Source: Thermodesulfatator atlanticus DSM 21156 (GTDB lineage: Bacteria; Desulfobacterota; Thermodesulfobacteria; Thermodesulfobacteriales; Thermodesulfatatoraceae). From it: a DNA stretch of 50,669 nucleotides. Shown one piece after another: positions 44,221 to 50,669 of the stretch (within the stretch, counting starts at the first letter, position 1; each line of letters starts with the position of its first letter). The translations under genes and the position numbers were made by a program. Where the stretch lies: NCBI RefSeq assembly GCF_000421585.1, contig NZ_ATXH01000018.1, positions 1 through 50,669 of the forward strand. Reading direction: 5' to 3'. The notes below the pieces were generated by a model. The model made no database searches, was not told the origin of the DNA, and saw nothing but the letters and a program-made list of their open reading frames with translations.

Positions 44221-45160
44221 ACCTCTTAGCTTTGATAAGCTCAAAACCTACAGCCTTTTCGAACGGCCAAGCAAGGTGTCCATCGAGGCCCTTGCCAAAC
44301 CCCTAAAAGAAGGCCTGAGTTTCAGAGATTTTCTTGACTGTCTTCCAAAAGAGCTTGCCGCCAAAGACTTACTGGAAATAGCCAGCCACATGGCGCGAGC
44401 CCTTCGCAATAAAAGGCCGGTTATCTGGGGTTTTGGGGCGCATGTCATTAAAGTTGGGCTTTCTCCAATTATCATTGAGCTTATGAAGCGCGGGGCCATT
44501 TCTGCGCTTATGGTTAACGGGGCCTGTATGGTGCATGATGCCGAGCTTGCGATGGCAGGTACCACTTCAGAAGATGTTGCTGTGGCCCTTCGCGATGGAA
44601 GCTTTGGTGCGGCGCGAGAAACAGGGGAGTTGTTAAACCGCGCCGCAGAACTTGGGCAAAAATCAGGCCTCGGGTATGCTCTAGGGCGCCTTATTCACGA
44701 AGGAAACTACCCTTATAAAGAATACAGCATTTTTGCCAGGGCCTATGAACTAGGGGTGCCGGTAACAGTGCACGTGGCCATTGGCACGGACATTGTTCAC
44801 ATACATCCAACGGCAAATGGGGCTGCTATTGGTGAGGCGTCGTTTTATGATTTCAGGCTGTTTTGTCGTTTGGTAAGCGAGCTTGAAGGTGGGGTCTTTT
44901 TCCTTGCTGGTTCGGCAGTGCTTTTGCCTGAGGTCTTCCTTAAGGCCCTTACCGTGGTTCGCAATCTTGGCTACCAAGTAGAAAAATTCGTGACGGTTAA
45001 TTTTGATTTTATTAGGCAATATCGCCCGTTGACTAATGTAGTCAACCGTCCTACCATGACGGGCGGAAAAGGTTATCATATTACCGGGCATCACGAGATA
45101 CTTATTCCCTTGCTTGCAGGGGCGTTACTTGAGGAGTTGGCCCATGAAACTCAAACTTGA
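44210..45160 (+). CDS. Deoxyhypusine-synthase-like protein
   Basis: 316 residues. VNGACMVHDAELAMAGTTSEDVAVALRDGSFGAARETGELLNRA strongly resembles the deoxyhypusine synthase core, and GTDIVHIHPTANGAAIGEASFYDF its later NAD region. Bacteria lack eIF5A; family members there can act as homospermidine synthases. Where DHS has the GGGxPKN lysine motif this protein reads FLAGSAVLLPEVF, so I see no catalytic Lys. TTG start with a strong GGAGG six bases upstream, inside gmhA; its end overlaps the next gene by 17 bp. The substrate is unknown. Confidence 0.7.
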   Translation: MGLKPLSFDKLKTYSLFERPSKVSIEALAKPLKEGLSFRDFLDCLPKELAAKDLLEIASHMARALRNKRPVIWGFGAHVIKVGLSPIIIELMKRGAISALMVNGACMVHDAELAMAGTTSEDVAVALRDGSFGAARETGELLNRAAELGQKSGLGYALGRLIHEGNYPYKEYSIFARAYELGVPVTVHVAIGTDIVHIHPTANGAAIGEASFYDFRLFCRLVSELEGGVFFLAGSAVLLPEVFLKALTVVRNLGYQVEKFVTVNFDFIRQYRPLTNVVNRPTMTGGKGYHITGHHEILIPLLAGALLEELAHETQT

Positions 45161-45512
45161 TTTTGGAAACATAGTTGCAGAGATTGAATTAAACGGCACG
45201 GCCTGTGCCAGGGCTATCTGGGAGGCTGCGCCTTTTTCTTCCCTTGTTCATCTCTGGGGCGAAGAGATTTACTTTGAAACACCTGTGACGCATTCCTTAG
45301 ACGAAACTGCGAAAGATTTGGTAGAAAAGGGAGATGTTGGCTACTGGCCTGATGGAAAGGCCCTTTGTCTTTTCTTTGGGCCTACCCCTATTAGCAGTCC
45401 CGGGGAGATAAGGCCTGCAAGTGCGGTAAACATTGTCGGAAGGGTAATTACTTCCCTTGAAGACTTATATCACGTGCCTGAGGGTGCCGAGGTAACTGTT
45501 GAAAAAGCTTAG
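45144..45512 (+). CDS. Cyclophilin-like fold protein (TM1367 / DUF369 type)
   Basis: 122 residues from ATG 45144 (MKLKLDFGNIVAEIELNG). Core GDVGYWPDGKALCLFFGPTPIS and SAVNIVGRVITSLEDL match the small bacterial cyclophilin-like family solved from Thermotoga. Members do not keep the usual prolyl-isomerase residues, and their role is unknown. It overlaps the DHS-like gene by 17 bp and precedes the FmdB gene by 12 bp. Confidence 0.75.
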   Translation: MKLKLDFGNIVAEIELNGTACARAIWEAAPFSSLVHLWGEEIYFETPVTHSLDETAKDLVEKGDVGYWPDGKALCLFFGPTPISSPGEIRPASAVNIVGRVITSLEDLYHVPEGAEVTVEKA

Positions 45513-45524
45513 GAGGTGAGAGCT

Positions 45525-45749
45525 ATGCCTATTTATGAGTTCACCTGTGCTGATTGTGGCGAAACCTTTGAAGAGCTTGTTTTAGGCGGAAAGATAGAAG
45601 GCCTTAAGTGCCCGAAATGTGGCAGCGAAAGGGTTGAAAAAATCATGTCTGCCTGTGCTTTTAAAAGTGGTGCCAAGTTTGTAAGTGCTTCTGGTAGTAG
45701 TGCTTGTTCTGGCTGCACCGCCACAAGTTGCAGCAGTTGTGGGAAATAG
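45525..45749 (+). CDS. FmdB-family zinc ribbon protein
   Basis: 74 residues starting MPIYEFTCADCGETFEELV, the FmdB signature, with CADC and CPKC zinc pairs, then a Ser/Cys-rich tail (CSGCTATSCSSCGK). Often called a putative regulatory protein, without proof. Excellent ribosome site AGGAGGTGAG. Confidence 0.9.
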   Translation: MPIYEFTCADCGETFEELVLGGKIEGLKCPKCGSERVEKIMSACAFKSGAKFVSASGSSACSGCTATSCSSCGK

Positions 45750-45758
45750 GAGGTTTCT

Positions 45759-46700
45759 TTGCGTAAAATAATCCGAGTAGGCACAAGGGGTTCTAAGTTA
45801 GCACTTGCCCAGACCAATTGGGTTATCGCCAAAATAAAAGAAAAGTATCCAGAAATAACCATTGAGACCCAGATCATTAAGACCAAGGGGGACAAGATCC
45901 TAGACGTCCCCTTGGCCAAGGTAGGGGGCAAGGGGCTTTTTGTAAAAGAAATTGAAGAGGCCCTTTTGCGCGAAGAAATTGACCTGGCCGTGCATAGCAT
46001 GAAAGACGTGCCCACAGAGCTTCCTCAGGGCTTAGAGATTGCTATCATCCCCAAAAGGGAAAGTCCCTTTGATGTTTTGATTGCGCAAAATGGCGATGAT
46101 CTTTCTTCTTTGCCTAAGGGCGCTTGTGTTGGCACAAGCAGTCTTCGCCGAGGGGCTCAACTGAGGGCCTATCGCCCAGATCTTAAGATAGAAAACTTAA
46201 GAGGTAATTTGGATACCCGGCTTCGTAAATTAAACGAAGGGCTTTATGATGCCATTATCGTAGCAGAGGCAGGGCTCATTCGTTTAGGCATAAACGAACC
46301 GCGCGTAAGACGTATTTCTCCTGAAATAATGCTTCCAGCCATTGGCCAGGGGGCACTGGCTATTGAAGTAAGGGCTGCTGACGACGAATTAAAAGAAGGC
46401 CTATCTTTTTTACATGACGAAGAAACTGCTGTGTGTGTTGCGGCTGAGCGTGCCTTTCTTGCTACCTTGGAAGGAGGCTGTCAGGTGCCGCTAGCAGCTT
46501 TTGCCCGCATTGAAAATGCCGAGCTTTCATTTGAGGCGCTGATTGCTGATCCCTTGGGGGAAAGAATTCTTAAAGAAAAGACCAAAGGCCCTTTGAGCCA
46601 GGCCCCTGAAATTGGCAAAGAAATGGCTTTAGAGCTCCTTGGCCGCGGAGGCCGCGAGATCTTGGACGAAGTTTACGGGAGTGCACAAAATGGCAGGTAA
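45759..46700 (+). CDS. hemC: Hydroxymethylbilane synthase
   Basis: Polymerises four porphobilinogens. Cys241 in LEGGCQVPLAA holds the dipyrromethane cofactor; VGTRGSKLALAQT, HSMKDVPTELP and GTSSLRRGAQL are family blocks. 313 residues. TTG start with GGAGG five bases upstream, nine bases behind fmdB. Overlaps cobA-hemD by 11 bp. Confidence 0.95.
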   Translation: MRKIIRVGTRGSKLALAQTNWVIAKIKEKYPEITIETQIIKTKGDKILDVPLAKVGGKGLFVKEIEEALLREEIDLAVHSMKDVPTELPQGLEIAIIPKRESPFDVLIAQNGDDLSSLPKGACVGTSSLRRGAQLRAYRPDLKIENLRGNLDTRLRKLNEGLYDAIIVAEAGLIRLGINEPRVRRISPEIMLPAIGQGALAIEVRAADDELKEGLSFLHDEETAVCVAAERAFLATLEGGCQVPLAAFARIENAELSFEALIADPLGERILKEKTKGPLSQAPEIGKEMALELLGRGGREILDEVYGSAQNGR

Positions 46701-48195
46701 GGTTTATCTCATTGGAGCAGGCCCTGGAGATCCTGGGCTTATCACTGAAAAGGCCAGGCGTTTGATAGCAAGAGCAGATGTCATCGTCTATGACTACTTG
46801 GCTAACCCACGTTTTTTGGCTCTGGCGCGCAATGATGCCGAAAAAATCTACGTTGGCAAAAAAGGTGGGGATCACACCCTTTCTCAAGAGGGGATTAACC
46901 GCCTTTTAGTTGAAAAAGCCAAGCAGGGCAAGGTAGTTGCCAGGCTTAAGGGTGGAGATCCCTTTTTATTTGGTCGTGGTGGTGAAGAAGCAGAAGTCCT
47001 GGTGGAAGAAGGCATACCTTTTGAGGTAGTTCCTGGAGTCACTTCAGCTATTGCCGCACCTGCCTATGCCGGAATTCCCGTTACCCACCGGGAGCACACC
47101 TCCACTTTTACCATGGTTACCGGGCATGAAGATCCCACCAAAGAGGGCTCAGCGATTGATTGGGAAGCACTTGCCCGCATTGGTACCATTGCGTTTTTAA
47201 TGGGAATGAAAAATCTTCCCAAAATATGCGAGAACCTTCTCCGCTATGGAAAATCGGAAACCACCCCTGTAGCAGTAGTTAGATGGGGGACTACTCCTAA
47301 ACAGCAGGTAGTAGTGGGGACTTTGGCTGATATCGTGCGCAAGGTGGAAGAAGCAAAGCTTGGCCCACCTTCGATTATCCTGGTTGGTGAAGTGGTCAAG
47401 CTTCGCGAAAAACTGAACTGGTTTGAGACCAAACCCCTTTTTGCCAAAAGGATCGTCGTTACCAGAACCCGCGAGCAGGCAAGCCAGCTCCTTGAGATGT
47501 TGGAAGAACTTGGGGCTGAATGTTTGGAAATTCCCACAATCAAAATTGTCCCGCCTCCAAGTTTTGGGCCCCTTGAAGAGGCTATTGCAGACATAGATAG
47601 CTATGATTGGCTTATTTTTACCTCGGTAAACGGAGTAAAGATATTTTTTGAAAGGCTTTTTAGTGCTGGGAAAGACGCCAGGACCCTTGCCAATTTAAAA
47701 GTTGCTGCCATCGGAGTGGCCACCGCGGAATTAATTAAAACCTACGGTGTTTTGGTTGATTTGCTCCCCAAAGAGTTTAGGGCAGAGGGCCTTTTGGAAG
47801 CCCTTCTTGAGGAAGATCTTGCTGGGAAAAAGATTTTAATTCCAAGGGCCCTTGAGGCGCGAGAGATTCTTCCTCAAAAATTAAAAGAAGCCGGGGCGCA
47901 TGTTTCTGTTGTGCCGGCTTATCAAACTGTTCTTCCCGAAGAAGAGGCAAAACGCTTAAAAGAAGAACTCAAAAAGGGCGTTCACCTCATCACCTTTACC
48001 AGTTCATCTACCGCGAAAAATCTCCTAAAAATGCTGGGGGATGATGCGTCCGCGCTTCTTAAAGGCGTGGTTTTGGCCTCAATTGGGCCAATTACCAGTG
48101 AGACCTTAAAGAAAGCGGGTTTCCCTCCCCAGATAGAAGCAAAAGAATACACTATTCCCGGGCTGGTTAAGGCTATTGTGGAATATTTCGCTTAA
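46690..48195 (+). CDS. cobA-hemD: Fused uroporphyrinogen-III C-methyltransferase / uroporphyrinogen-III synthase
   Basis: 501 residues. N-terminal SUMT domain (about 1-245): [62 protein letters not shown]-terminal HemD domain (about 255-501): [58 protein letters not shown]. Together with HemC it takes porphobilinogen to precorrin-2, the branch to siroheme, cobalamin and alternative heme. I use the ATG at 46690; the longer frame reads back through hemC. Convergent 4-bp overlap with the next gene. Confidence 0.94.
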   Translation: MAGKVYLIGAGPGDPGLITEKARRLIARADVIVYDYLANPRFLALARNDAEKIYVGKKGGDHTLSQEGINRLLVEKAKQGKVVARLKGGDPFLFGRGGEEAEVLVEEGIPFEVVPGVTSAIAAPAYAGIPVTHREHTSTFTMVTGHEDPTKEGSAIDWEALARIGTIAFLMGMKNLPKICENLLRYGKSETTPVAVVRWGTTPKQQVVVGTLADIVRKVEEAKLGPPSIILVGEVVKLREKLNWFETKPLFAKRIVVTRTREQASQLLEMLEELGAECLEIPTIKIVPPPSFGPLEEAIADIDSYDWLIFTSVNGVKIFFERLFSAGKDARTLANLKVAAIGVATAELIKTYGVLVDLLPKEFRAEGLLEALLEEDLAGKKILIPRALEAREILPQKLKEAGAHVSVVPAYQTVLPEEEAKRLKEELKKGVHLITFTSSSTAKNLLKMLGDDASALLKGVVLASIGPITSETLKKAGFPPQIEAKEYTIPGLVKAIVEYFA

Positions 48196-48902
48196 AGGCG
48201 GCCATAAACGATAAAATGCCGGTCTGTGACGATTTCTATTGCAAAATGCGCAAGGCCGGCTTGTTCAAGTTGAATTTTTATTTCTTCAGGGCGAAACCCT
48301 GCTAAAAGAGAGTGGTAAAAATCTCTTTTAAGTACTTCAGGTTCGTCTGCGGCATATTTTTCGACTATTTCCTTAGCAGCTTCCTGGCTCTCGGGGCGCA
48401 AAAGATCCATCACAAACACGTAAGCTTTGGGTTTAGCTACTTTTTTGATGGTTTCCCACATTACCAGGGGCTCTGGCAAGTGGTGTAAAAGAGAATTTAC
48501 GATAACGGCGTCAAATGATTTTTCAGGTAAATCAGCCTCTGGGATTTTTCCAAGGATTAGTTTGATGCGCTTAGTAAGGCCTTCTTTTTCAAGGCGCATT
48601 TGGCCATATTTGAGCATGGCAGGGGAGCCATCAAGACCAATGATGGTGCATTCTGGATAGGCTTTAGCAAAGCGCACACTTATATCTGCTGGGCCGCAAC
48701 CAAGGTCTAAGACAGTACCGGCAAACTCGGGGCCAAACTTTTTCCTGAAAAGATCCACAAACATCTGGTGCGGTGCGGAAAAATCAGCCAGGGCATAGGC
48801 CTTGGCTTGTTCTTCATCAAGCATAAGCTCAGGCTCAAGAATCCGTTCCACATTTTCCTCCGTTTTTTGCAGGGTTTTATCCGGGAATAAAATCTTTGGC
48901 AA
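48192..48902 (-). CDS. Class I SAM-dependent methyltransferase
   Basis: 236 residues with a Rossmann methyltransferase core: VLDLGCGPADISVRFAKAY (motif I), IGLDGSPAMLKYGQ, FDAVIVNSLLHHLPEP. Substrate unknown. Upstream lie the hairpin repeat and holA, so it probably has its own promoter in 48903-48947. Confidence 0.85.
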   Translation of the reverse strand: MPKILFPDKTLQKTEENVERILEPELMLDEEQAKAYALADFSAPHQMFVDLFRKKFGPEFAGTVLDLGCGPADISVRFAKAYPECTIIGLDGSPAMLKYGQMRLEKEGLTKRIKLILGKIPEADLPEKSFDAVIVNSLLHHLPEPLVMWETIKKVAKPKAYVFVMDLLRPESQEAAKEIVEKYAADEPEVLKRDFYHSLLAGFRPEEIKIQLEQAGLAHFAIEIVTDRHFIVYGRL

Positions 48903-48947
48903 GTTTTAAGAAGACTGCAGCGAGTTGTGGAAAAATATTGTTTAAAG

Positions 48948-49010
48948 ATTTTGCAAAACACCTGGGATCCGTTCCCATTTTTTTCGTTCCGAAAAATGGG
49001 AACGGATCCC
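48948..49010 (-). repeat. Hairpin repeat, copy B (best-preserved)
   Basis: Perfect 19-base arms GGGATCCGTTCCCATTTTT and AAAAATGGGAACGGATCCC (48964-49010) around a 9-base loop, with the flank CAGGTGTTTTGCAAAAT on the minus strand. It starts two bases after the holA stop and is well placed to end holA transcription. Inverted relative to copy A at 923-990. Confidence 0.85.
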
Positions 49011-49012
49011 CC

Positions 49013-50077
49013 TTAATAGGCAACAGGTGATAATTCACAAAAAAATTTATAAAAAACTTCTTCAGGAGGGGAGCCTGTTTTAAGGGCGCGATCAACCTGA
49101 GAAAGGGCCTTAAAAATAAGGGGGAAGTCTCCGGCATCAAACTTTTTCAGGATAGGGAGCATTTTAAAGGCGGCGTATGGATGAAGCTTTGCCAGAGGTT
49201 TAGGCGGGTTATCCGCAAATGTTCTTTTAATGGCTTGGCGATAATGTTCTTGAAACGAACGATAATCACGCGGAATTTTTTGGGCTTCAGGAAAAACTTC
49301 CTTTAGCAAGTAGATTCTTTTGAGGAAGGTAAGAATAGTGGCAAGCACCACCAAGGGATGGATATTTTGAGAAAGAAGATCCTTCAAAACCTTAAGCCCT
49401 GCTTCTGGGCCTTCGCGAAAAAGAATTTCCATAAGAAGATAGGGGGCTTCTTCAGGCCGTGGCGTAACCACTTCCCTTACATCTTCAACGGTGATCACAG
49501 GTCTCTTTCCAACATAAAGAGAAAGCTTTTCAAGCTCGAGAGTGATAAAATTAAGATCTTCTCCCACCAGAGTTAGCAAGAGTTCTGCTGCCTGGCGGTC
49601 CATTTTTTTGCCGAAGGAAGCCAGGATCTCTGGGATTTCATAATGCAAAAGATCGCGCTCACGTGTTTTGGGAAGGGGCATTAACACAGCAAGTTTTTCC
49701 GCATATTCGTAAAGGGGATGGCTTTCTTTTAAACTTTCCAGTACAAGGATCAGGGTTAGCCTTTGCTTGTTCTTTTCAAGCCTTGCTAAAAAAGACTTGT
49801 CACAGGCGTTTATTATCTCTGAGGCATCTTTCAGGTAAATAACTTTTCTTCCAAAAAGGGCAGGGCTCCCGAGTATTTTTTCCTGGAATTGATTTTTGAT
49901 TTCTTTGCTAGAAAACTCCTCACCCAAATGGCCAAGAGCTTTTAAATGCTTAAATAGACGTGCAGAAAGAGCAGCCCCTAGTTCTAGGTCGCCTAAAAAC
50001 AAATAAAGTGGGGCAATGCGGTCTTTTTCCGCAAGCTCTAAAAGTTTTTTAAAATGTGGTCGCTTAAAAATTGGCAT
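49013..50077 (-). CDS. holA: DNA polymerase III subunit delta
   Basis: Clamp-loader wrench subunit opening the beta clamp. 354 residues: LYLFLGDLELGAALSARLFKHL at the start, KVIYLKDASEIINAC, LTLILVLES, AAELLLTLVGEDLNFITLELEKLSLYVGKRPVITVEDV, typical of HolA/YqeN. ATG 50077 lies in an inverted repeat GCATAA-AA-TTATGC. Single gene, flanked by hairpin repeats B and C. Confidence 0.9.
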   Translation of the reverse strand: MPIFKRPHFKKLLELAEKDRIAPLYLFLGDLELGAALSARLFKHLKALGHLGEEFSSKEIKNQFQEKILGSPALFGRKVIYLKDASEIINACDKSFLARLEKNKQRLTLILVLESLKESHPLYEYAEKLAVLMPLPKTRERDLLHYEIPEILASFGKKMDRQAAELLLTLVGEDLNFITLELEKLSLYVGKRPVITVEDVREVVTPRPEEAPYLLMEILFREGPEAGLKVLKDLLSQNIHPLVVLATILTFLKRIYLLKEVFPEAQKIPRDYRSFQEHYRQAIKRTFADNPPKPLAKLHPYAAFKMLPILKKFDAGDFPLIFKALSQVDRALKTGSPPEEVFYKFFCELSPVAY

Positions 50078-50123
50078 AAAATTATGCTATTACAGGGAGC
50101 TTTTTTTGTCGACTTTCTCCTCC

Positions 50124-50185
50124 GAGATCCCATTTTAGCTCTGAAAAATAGGAACCGATCTCAAGGATTGTGCAAAGGTCTCAAT
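50124..50185 (+). repeat. Hairpin repeat, copy C (diverged)
   Basis: GAGATCCCATTTTAGCTCTGAAAAATAGGAACCGATCTC followed by AAGGATTGTGCAAAGGTCTCAAT; the flank matches copy A (TTTTGCAAAGGTCTCAAT) closely. The arms have decayed. It lies between holA and the AAA-ATPase-like gene. Confidence 0.65.
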
Positions 50186-50192
50186 TTTAAGA

Positions 50193-50222
50193 TTCAACCA
50201 ATAATTTCATTTCTGTTATAAT
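50193..50222 (+). promoter_or_regulatory. Promoter of the AAA-ATPase-like gene, possibly leaderless
   Basis: TATAAT at 50217-50222 with TG upstream (extended -10) and a weak -35 TTCAAC at 50193-50198. The ATG at 50229 is only seven bases past the -10, about where transcription would start, and no ribosome site fits between. Confidence 0.5.
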
Positions 50223-50228
50223 GCCTCT

Positions 50229-50669
50229 ATGAGCACGAAAAAGCTCCCTGTAGGCATCCAGAGTTTTGTGGAAATCCGCACTGAGGGCTATTACTACGTA
50301 GATAAAACTTTCTTTGTAAAAAAACTGGTTGACGAAGGAAAGTATTTTTTTCTTTCCCGCCCAAGGCGTTTTGGTAAAAGCCTCTTTCTCGATACCTTGC
50401 GTCAGGCCTTTCTGGGCAAACGCGAGCTCTTTAAGGGGCTTTTCCTCGAAAACAATTGGGATTGGTCTAAAAACTATCCCGTAATCTATGTTTCTTTTGG
50501 TGCGGGAGTTATCGAAGACGAAAATGACCTGGTAAGACAGATTCTTTTGATTCTTGAAGAAAACCAGGAAACCTTAGAAATTACCTGTAAACACGCCGAA
50601 GATTACCGGGCCTGTTTTTATGAGCTCATCAAAAAGGCTGCACAAAAATACGGCACCAAAACCGTGGTG
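50229..50669 (+). CDS. AAA-ATPase-like / PD-(D/E)XK family protein (partial, runs off the window)
   Basis: First 147 codons of a protein starting MSTKKLPVGIQSFVEIRTEG. Early YYYVDKTFFVKKLVDEG and the P-loop-like SRPRRFGKSLFLDTL (about 41-55) identify the AAA-ATPase_like family, which usually continues to 500-600 residues with a C-terminal PD-(D/E)XK nuclease-like domain. These genes are often multicopy and mobile-element-like in anaerobes; role unknown. The nuclease part is outside the window. Confidence 0.85.
   Translation, partial: MSTKKLPVGIQSFVEIRTEGYYYVDKTFFVKKLVDEGKYFFLSRPRRFGKSLFLDTLRQAFLGKRELFKGLFLENNWDWSKNYPVIYVSFGAGVIEDENDLVRQILLILEENQETLEITCKHAEDYRACFYELIKKAAQKYGTKTVV

Noticed and set aside
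1-50669. CRISPR arrays, prophage or toxin-antitoxin modules
   Set aside because: No regularly spaced direct repeats, phage structural genes or toxin-antitoxin pairs were seen.

Overview
The window looks like chromosomal DNA of a Gram-negative, probably thermophilic anaerobe. The proteins are rich in Lys and Glu, genes are packed with 1-8 bp overlaps, Tol proteins and a heptose-isomerase gene imply an outer membrane with LPS, and porphyrin genes include a CobA-HemD fusion. This fits the Thermodesulfobacteria / Desulfobacterota best, but that is inference from gene content; no rRNA or other phylogenetic marker was analysed. Almost all genes are ordinary housekeeping genes. The accessory DNA is one partial insertion sequence, several families of palindromic repeats, and a partial AAA-ATPase-like gene at the right edge.

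Layout. 1-343: start of an IS3-type transposase (minus strand) with its probable terminal repeat. 344-1012: no gene, but a mosaic of REP-like repeats and a hairpin repeat. 1013-3862: a PHA-system small protein, then a leftward dnaJ / macro-domain / radical-SAM operon. 3922-7282: xseA, an M23 peptidase carrying a repeat inside its signal peptide, xseB and ispA. 7279-8517: cation/proton antiporter. 8593-10500: dxs. 10512-10721: tRNA-His and tRNA-Gln. 10758-23672: one unbroken leftward gene string of about 13 kb, reading tatD, maf, tolR, tolA-like, tolB, acyl-CoA dehydrogenase, etfB, etfA, flavin oxidoreductase, fabG, acpP, fabF, rpiB, glyA, and a dCMP deaminase with an unknown C-terminal domain. 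23759-25311: a zinc/manganese-type ABC permease and ATPase. 25525-27401: a polyamine cluster (agmatinase, AdoMet decarboxylase, XRE-cupin regulator). 27682-28999: AMMECR1 protein and a DsbC-like periplasmic protein.

29125-36887 (rightward): class V aminotransferase with serA, a TPR lipoprotein, rlmN, trmFO and a small zinc-ribbon membrane protein. 36975-42608: tig-clpP-clpX-lon, the standard protein-quality-control cluster. 42652-42821: tRNA-Val and tRNA-Asp. 42835-48195: YdcF-like protein, gmhA, a deoxyhypusine-synthase-like protein, a cyclophilin-like protein, an FmdB zinc ribbon, hemC and cobA-hemD. 48192-50077: a methyltransferase and holA, leftward. 50229 to the end: AAA-ATPase-like gene, cut by the window.

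How the parts fit together. dxs and ispA supply isoprenoids. glyA, serA and the aminotransferase supply serine and one-carbon units. fabF/acpP/fabG with the flavin oxidoreductase and acd/etf form an acyl-chain redox block. hemC and cobA-hemD lead to uroporphyrinogen III and precorrin-2. Points most worth a second look: the repeat read in frame through the M23 signal peptide; a macro-domain gene whose only well-placed start codon is ATA; a deoxyhypusine-synthase-like protein without the usual catalytic lysine motif, locked between gmhA and a cyclophilin-like gene; the second half of the dCMP deaminase; a Cys-rich flavin oxidoreductase that may be the enoyl reductase of the fab cluster; and a hairpin sitting directly before the speB start. 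I see no CRISPR array, prophage or obvious defence island.
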